DNA of 9,712 bases. It comes from DATDCV01 sp036524155. GTDB lineage: Bacteria > Verrucomicrobiota > Verrucomicrobiia > Limisphaerales > UBA8199. The position numbers and the translations under genes were made by a program. The first letter of the stretch is position 1. Each line of letters starts with the position of its first letter. The notes beneath the pieces are model-generated. The model was given only the letters and a program-made list of their open reading frames with translations. It was not told the DNA's origin and did not search any database. The stretch spans positions 1 to 9,712 of the forward strand of contig DATDCV010000638.1 of NCBI GenBank assembly GCA_036524155.1, written 5' to 3'. Below are positions 6,351-9,712 of this stretch, piece after piece.

Positions 6351-8666
6351 TCACAGCAACTTTCCCGCTATCGTGTTCGATTTGCCCGACGTCCCGTCGT
6401 TCGCTTTCACTGCGCTGCTCGCTTTAGCATCGGGACGTTCCGGCGGACCACCGTTCGGCGCCTGCCCTGCGGTCAACTCGCGCAGCAACCGCCGGACTGC
6501 GGTGTGGCTGCCCAGGTGGTACCTTGCCGCAGTCTGCGCCAATCCTACCCGCACCGAATACGCCGTCGGCGGCAGGGTGCGAAAAAGATCTTCGTCCGTC
6601 CAGTCATCGCCAATCGCCAGGATGAAGTCCGCGCCTTGCCCGTTCAACCACTCCGTTGCTGCAGTCCCCTTGCTCACCCCTGTATTCCGTACTTCCAGCA
6701 CCTTGTTTCCTTCCAGCACCTGCACATCGATGTTCCGCGTAAAGCCGGAGAGGTCGTCCAGCAACTCCTGGGCCCGCAGCGAGGCCTGGTCCGGATCCGC
6801 CTTCCGATAGTGCCAGGCCAGCGAGAATTCCTTCTCCTCCAACAATGCCCCCGGCAAGCGGTCCACATAAACCTGAAATATCGGACGCACCCGCTCCTTC
6901 CACTCGGTCGTGGTGGTCCTGAGCATTCGCCATTCTGCGCCTTTGGGCCGCAGCCACACGCCGTGCTCGGCGACCAACGCCACCGGCAAAGACCCGAACC
7001 ATTCCTCGAGGTCCCGCCGCGGCCGGCCGCTTACAATCAAAACTTCGTTGCCCACCGCCCCACCCAGCCCGCGAAGCAACTCGATCAACTCCTTGTCCGG
7101 CTGTGCCAGCTTGGGGTCATCCACGAAAGGCACCAGCGTGCCGTCGTAATCCAGCAGCAATGCGCGCTGTTTCGCCGTCCGATGTTGTTGAAGCACCGTC
7201 ACCAGTGCCTTCCCGGTGAGCGCCCGCGCCCGCCGGGCGGCCTCCGTTTTTTGCGTCGACATCAGTGTTTGCACAAAGTCCTGGGCCCACCGGTTCACGT
7301 CGTAACGCTGTAGCCGCTCCTGCAATAACCGATTCCGTCGCACTTGCTCCTGCTCGGGCATCACCAGCGCTTGTTCGAGGGCCTGGGCGAAATCATCGCT
7401 GTGCACCGGGTTGATAATCAGTGCCTCCCCCATTTCCTTGGCTGCTCCCGCCATTTCGCTCAACACCAACACTCCGGTCTGGTCGGGGCGAGAGGCCACG
7501 AATTCCTTCGCGACCAGGTTCATCCCGTCCCGCAACGGGGTGATCAACGCCACGTCACAAAACCGGTAGTGCGCGACGATTTCATCAAACCCGAGATTGC
7601 GGAACTGGTAAACCAGCGGCGTCCATTTCACATTCCCATACGCCCCCACAATCCGCCCCACCGTTTGCTCCAGCTCCTGTTTCATCGCCCGGTAACTCTC
7701 CACTCCGGCCCGCGACGGCGCCACCGAGATCACAAAGACTACCCTCTCATGCCATTGCGGGTTCCGCTTCAGAAACAGATCGTAACCCCGCAACCGGTTA
7801 ATCAGTCCCTTGGTGTAATCCAGCCGGTCAACCGAAAAAATCACCTTCTGGCCCGCGCATCTCGCGCGCAGTTCCGCCACCCGCGCTTCGGTCTCCGGCG
7901 AGGCCGCCGCCCGCGCGAACCGTTTGAAATCGATTCCCATGGGAAACGTGTCCACCTTGACTACCCGCTCCCGCAACGTCAGGCTTCCGAGTTGGTGCTC
8001 ATAGCCCACCGTCCGCAGCACGCTGGTCAGAAAATCGCGCGCGTAGTCATACGTGTGGAAGCCCACCAGGCTAGACCCCAGTAACCCCTCGATCAGTTCC
8101 ACGCGCCAGGCCCTGGGCAAGAGCCGGAACACCTCAAACGATGGAAATGGAATGTGCAGAAAGAATCCGATCGGTATGTCCGGCAGCTTCTCTCGCACCA
8201 TCGCCGGCAACAACATGAGTTGGTAATCATGGACCCACAGCAGGTCGTCGGGCTGTAGCACCTTCAGCACGGCTTCCGCAAAAACCCGATTTACCTGCTG
8301 ATATTCCCGCCAGTACTCCTCCTCGTAGCGTGCCACCGTCGGAAAATAGTGGAACAGCGGCCACAGCGTCCGGTTGCAGAACCCATGGTAGAATCGGTCC
8401 ATGTTTTCCTCTGCCAGGAAAACCGGCGAGGCCTTAAACTCTTTTTCCGCATAAGCCTTGACGGCCTGCTCGTGCTCGGGAGGCACGCTCGCCCCGGGCC
8501 ATCCCAGCCACACAAACTCCGCCCGCTCGCCCGACCCCGATGTGCCGTGCTCCAGGTAACTCCATAATCCGGTCGTCAATCCTCCCGAGCTGACCGCGAA
8601 ATGCGGCCCGTCCTGGTCGATCCCCACCGTAAACGGCAACCGGTTCGATACGATGATTAAGCGCAT
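6351..8666 (-). CDS. otsA: Bifunctional trehalose-6-phosphate synthase/phosphatase (OtsA-OtsB fusion)
   Basis: This 771-residue protein covers both steps of trehalose synthesis. Residues 1 to about 475 are a GT20 synthase: MRLIIVSNRLPF start, SSGGLTTGL (26-34), HDYQLMLLP (146-154), RLDYTKG with R281 and K286, and the nucleotide-sugar segment RDGMNLVAKEFVA with E388. Residues about 498-730 are a HAD phosphatase: DYDGT with D506 and D508, the IVSGRPRRDLEEWFG segment, KG at 666-667 and GDDWTDEDLF (686-695). All key motifs are intact, so both activities are expected: NDP-glucose plus glucose-6-phosphate to trehalose-6-phosphate, then trehalose. A 40-residue Ser/Ala/Lys/Pro tail (about 732-771) adds no known domain. 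ATG 8666 opens directly into the canonical N-terminus and has AGGG 8 bases upstream. It precedes TreS-Mak on the same strand, so its product is that enzyme's substrate. Confidence 0.96.
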   Translation of the reverse strand: MRLIIVSNRLPFTVGIDQDGPHFAVSSGGLTTGLWSYLEHGTSGSGERAEFVWLGWPGASVPPEHEQAVKAYAEKEFKASPVFLAEENMDRFYHGFCNRTLWPLFHYFPTVARYEEEYWREYQQVNRVFAEAVLKVLQPDDLLWVHDYQLMLLPAMVREKLPDIPIGFFLHIPFPSFEVFRLLPRAWRVELIEGLLGSSLVGFHTYDYARDFLTSVLRTVGYEHQLGSLTLRERVVKVDTFPMGIDFKRFARAAASPETEARVAELRARCAGQKVIFSVDRLDYTKGLINRLRGYDLFLKRNPQWHERVVFVISVAPSRAGVESYRAMKQELEQTVGRIVGAYGNVKWTPLVYQFRNLGFDEIVAHYRFCDVALITPLRDGMNLVAKEFVASRPDQTGVLVLSEMAGAAKEMGEALIINPVHSDDFAQALEQALVMPEQEQVRRNRLLQERLQRYDVNRWAQDFVQTLMSTQKTEAARRARALTGKALVTVLQQHRTAKQRALLLDYDGTLVPFVDDPKLAQPDKELIELLRGLGGAVGNEVLIVSGRPRRDLEEWFGSLPVALVAEHGVWLRPKGAEWRMLRTTTTEWKERVRPIFQVYVDRLPGALLEEKEFSLAWHYRKADPDQASLRAQELLDDLSGFTRNIDVQVLEGNKVLEVRNTGVSKGTAATEWLNGQGADFILAIGDDWTDEDLFRTLPPTAYSVRVGLAQTAARYHLGSHTAVRRLLRELTAGQAPNGGPPERPDAKASSAVKANDGTSGKSNTIAGKLL

Positions 8667-8674
8667 TGATTCTG

Positions 8675-8678
8675 CCCT
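8675..8678 (-). promoter_or_regulatory. Ribosome binding site of the otsA-otsB fusion
   Basis: On the minus strand AGGG stands 8 bases before the ATG at 8666. It is the only well-placed Shine-Dalgarno-like site in the window and supports this start, which also matches the conserved N-terminus of the family. Confidence 0.5.
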
Positions 8679-8809
8679 GGCAAGAACTCTCAGCCCTCTT
8701 TGCTGTCAGAGCAACTGCTCATCCCGCGCCCCGCTCAGCAAGCCCAGCCGGCCGCCCGCTATTACTCGGCCGCAGTCAATGACTGACATGAAAAGATATA
8801 GTCGCCCCT

Positions 8810-8831
8810 GGGACGAAAGACTCTCCGTCCC
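8810..8831. repeat. Inverted repeat (6-base arms)
   Basis: The arms gggacg (8810-8815) and cgtccc (8826-8831) are perfectly complementary across a 10-base loop. Weak alone, but it is the first of three hairpins within 185 bases of intergenic DNA. Confidence 0.4.
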
Positions 8832-8878
8832 CGGCTGATGAATCGGACGGTTCATTGGGACAACGCAAATAAGTACCT

Positions 8879-8900
8879 CGGACGGCGGCCCGACCGTCCG
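8879..8900. repeat. Inverted repeat (7-base GC-rich arms)
   Basis: The arms cggacgg (8879-8885) and ccgtccg (8894-8900) pair perfectly across an 8-base loop. The left arm is also present as a direct repeat at 8844-8850. No T run follows on either strand, so it is not a typical intrinsic terminator. Confidence 0.5.
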
Positions 8901-8927
8901 CGTTTCCTCCGACAGCACACACCATCG

Positions 8928-8994
8928 GACCCTTGGCCTGATGGCGCAAAGCGCCTCAGTCTCAACAGAATCGTCCTGCGTGGCCCAAGGAGTC
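8928..8994. repeat. Nested imperfect hairpin in the intergenic region
   Basis: The outer arms gacccttggcc (8928-8938) and ggcccaaggagtc (8982-8994) give 11 pairs with two single-base bulges. Inside is a tighter alternative stem: ctga-t-ggcgc (8938-8947) with gcgcctcag (8951-8959) around an AAA loop, 9 pairs with one bulge. The two stems share only base 8938. Neither strand has a following T run. This resembles a structured RNA or a REP-type palindromic element; which strand, if any, is transcribed is unknown. Confidence 0.5.
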
Positions 8995-9172
8995 AAGCAG
9001 CCACAACAAAAAAGAAGCAAGCGCCGCGTCCACGCCAAAACCCATCAGGTTCTCCCCAGGCAGATACTCCACTGTGGCCAGTTCCCAGCCGACCGCCGTC
9101 ACGCGCAAGTCCGTCTCCACGGTCCGACCCTCAGAATTGTTTAGTTTCCCGTCATGTGCGGGTAAAAAGAAG

Positions 9173-9201
9173 TTGACCAACGCATCTCTGCTCGCTAAAT
9201 G
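9173..9201 (+). promoter_or_regulatory. Candidate sigma-70-type promoter for carB
   Basis: TTGACC at 9173-9178 matches five of six bases of the -35 consensus. A 17-base spacer leads to TAAATG at 9196-9201, a poor -10 (three of six). It points toward carB and would give a leader of about 50 bases. It is the best candidate seen, but the weak -10 keeps confidence low. Confidence 0.3.
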
Positions 9202-9256
9202 TCCCGCCGCTGTCTTTTAGCGCCAGTGAACCTTACGAAGTCCTAACCAAACCATT

Positions 9257-9712
9257 ATGCCCCGACGCGACGATATCAAGAAAGTCCTCATCATTGGCTC
9301 CGGCCCCATCGTAATCGGCCAGGCTTGCGAATTCGATTATTCCGGGACGCAGGCCTGCAAAGCGCTACGCAGCCTCGGTTACCAGATCGTCCTGGTGAAC
9401 TCGAACCCCGCGACGATCATGACGGACCCCGGGATGGCCGACGCCACGTACATCGAGCCGCTAACCGTGCCGGCCTTGACCGAGATCATCGAACGCGAAC
9501 GCCCCGACGCCCTGTTGCCAAACCTCGGCGGCCAAACCGGCCTCAATCTCTCCTCCCAGCTCGCCCGGAGCGGTGTCCTTGCCCAATACGGCGTGCGGAT
9601 CATCGGCGTGGAAGCCGACGCCATCGAGAAAGGCGAGGACCGCATCATTTTCAAGGAAACCATGAAGAAGCTCGGAATCGAAATGCCGCGCAGCGCGCCG
9701 GCCTTCAGTGTC
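9257..9712 (+). CDS. carB: Carbamoyl-phosphate synthase large subunit, N-terminal part (3' truncated by window)
   Basis: The first 152 codons run to the window edge with no stop. The sequence is the highly conserved CarB start: MPRRDDIKKVLIIGSGP, IVIGQACEFDYSGTQACKAL, NSNPATIMTDPGMADATYIEP and LLPNLGGQTGLN, then the beginning of the first ATP-grasp half (IEKGEDRIIFKETMKKLGIEMP). The full protein is usually about 1070 residues. It makes carbamoyl phosphate from ammonia delivered by CarA, bicarbonate and two ATP, in the cytoplasm, for pyrimidine and arginine synthesis. carA is not next to it in the visible part. ATG 9257 matches the family start; no Shine-Dalgarno is evident upstream. No pyrimidine attenuator was recognised in the leader. 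Confidence 0.97.
   Translation, partial: MPRRDDIKKVLIIGSGPIVIGQACEFDYSGTQACKALRSLGYQIVLVNSNPATIMTDPGMADATYIEPLTVPALTEIIERERPDALLPNLGGQTGLNLSSQLARSGVLAQYGVRIIGVEADAIEKGEDRIIFKETMKKLGIEMPRSAPAFSV

Larger units (their letters stand above)
8667..9256. other. Divergent intergenic region with palindromes, no convincing gene
   Basis: These 590 bases separate otsAB (minus) from carB (plus) and must hold both promoters. Several short frames are open on either strand (for example 8838-9176 plus, 112 residues; 8706-9038 and 8962-9180 minus, 110 and 72 residues). None has a recognisable domain or good ribosome binding site, and they overlap one another, so I do not call them. The middle part (8810-8994) holds three hairpins and four copies of GGACGG in both orientations. 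No tRNA-like cloverleaf, transposase or obvious terminator was seen. Possibilities are a decayed dispersed repeat, a structured RNA or a regulatory block. Confidence 0.6.

Noticed and set aside
6333..6354. Inverted repeat gtgaaa/tttcac at the otsA-otsB stop codon, considered as a terminator
   Set aside because: The 6-base stem is AT-rich with a 10-base loop and no adequate T run on the minus strand. It does not argue against co-transcription with TreS-Mak.
4907..8084. Long plus-strand frames at 4907-5728, 6333-7313 and 7344-8084 (273, 326, 246 codons)
   Set aside because: All are antisense to TreS or OtsA-OtsB, are His/Arg/Pro/Gln-rich without domains, and have no ribosome binding sites.
8838..9176. 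A 112-residue plus-strand frame upstream of carB
   Set aside because: It is Arg/Pro/Ser-rich with no domain, begins inside the hairpin region and overlaps competing frames. Not supportable as a gene.
8962..9180. A 72-residue minus-strand frame starting with TTG, ending in a hydrophobic stretch
   Set aside because: The composition looks somewhat protein-like, but there is no ATG, no ribosome binding site and no recognised family, and it overlaps other equally weak frames. It could be a gene remnant.

Overview
The window is a GC-rich stretch from a Gram-negative bacterium. I suspect Verrucomicrobiota or a close PVC relative, from a large thioester alpha-2-macroglobulin next to a secreted DUF1080 protein, the fused trehalose enzymes and weak Shine-Dalgarno signals. 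This placement is inference; no rRNA or other phylogenetic marker is complete here.

Layout. From 1 to 2715, on the plus strand, lie the C-terminal part of an alpha-2-macroglobulin-family protein (its start is outside the window) and, 31 bases later, a small exported DUF1080 protein. A convergent gap of about 85 bases follows. From 8666 down to 2801, on the minus strand, is a two-gene cluster: a bifunctional trehalose-6-phosphate synthase/phosphatase (OtsA-OtsB fusion), then a trehalose synthase/maltokinase (TreS-Mak fusion). From 8667 to 9256 is a 590-base divergent intergenic region with several inverted repeats and no convincing gene. From 9257 the plus strand carries the first 152 codons of carB, running off the window.

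How the genes work together. The minus-strand pair encodes four activities in two polypeptides. OtsA joins UDP-glucose (or another NDP-glucose) to glucose-6-phosphate, and OtsB dephosphorylates the product to trehalose. TreS interconverts trehalose and maltose, and Mak phosphorylates maltose to maltose-1-phosphate, the donor for GlgE alpha-glucan synthesis. No glgE or glgB is in the window, and the cluster ends against a convergent gene, so the polymer-building step must be encoded elsewhere if it exists. The A2M and DUF1080 proteins look like envelope or periplasmic products. carB starts pyrimidine and arginine synthesis and looks unrelated to its neighbours.

The points most worth checking are an Asn where the maltokinase loop normally has the catalytic Asp, an unusually long low-complexity linker with repeat-like DNA and a C8 tract in the A2M gene, and a cluster of hairpins in the carB/otsAB intergenic region. 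I found no clearly undescribed system, CRISPR array, tRNA or transposase.
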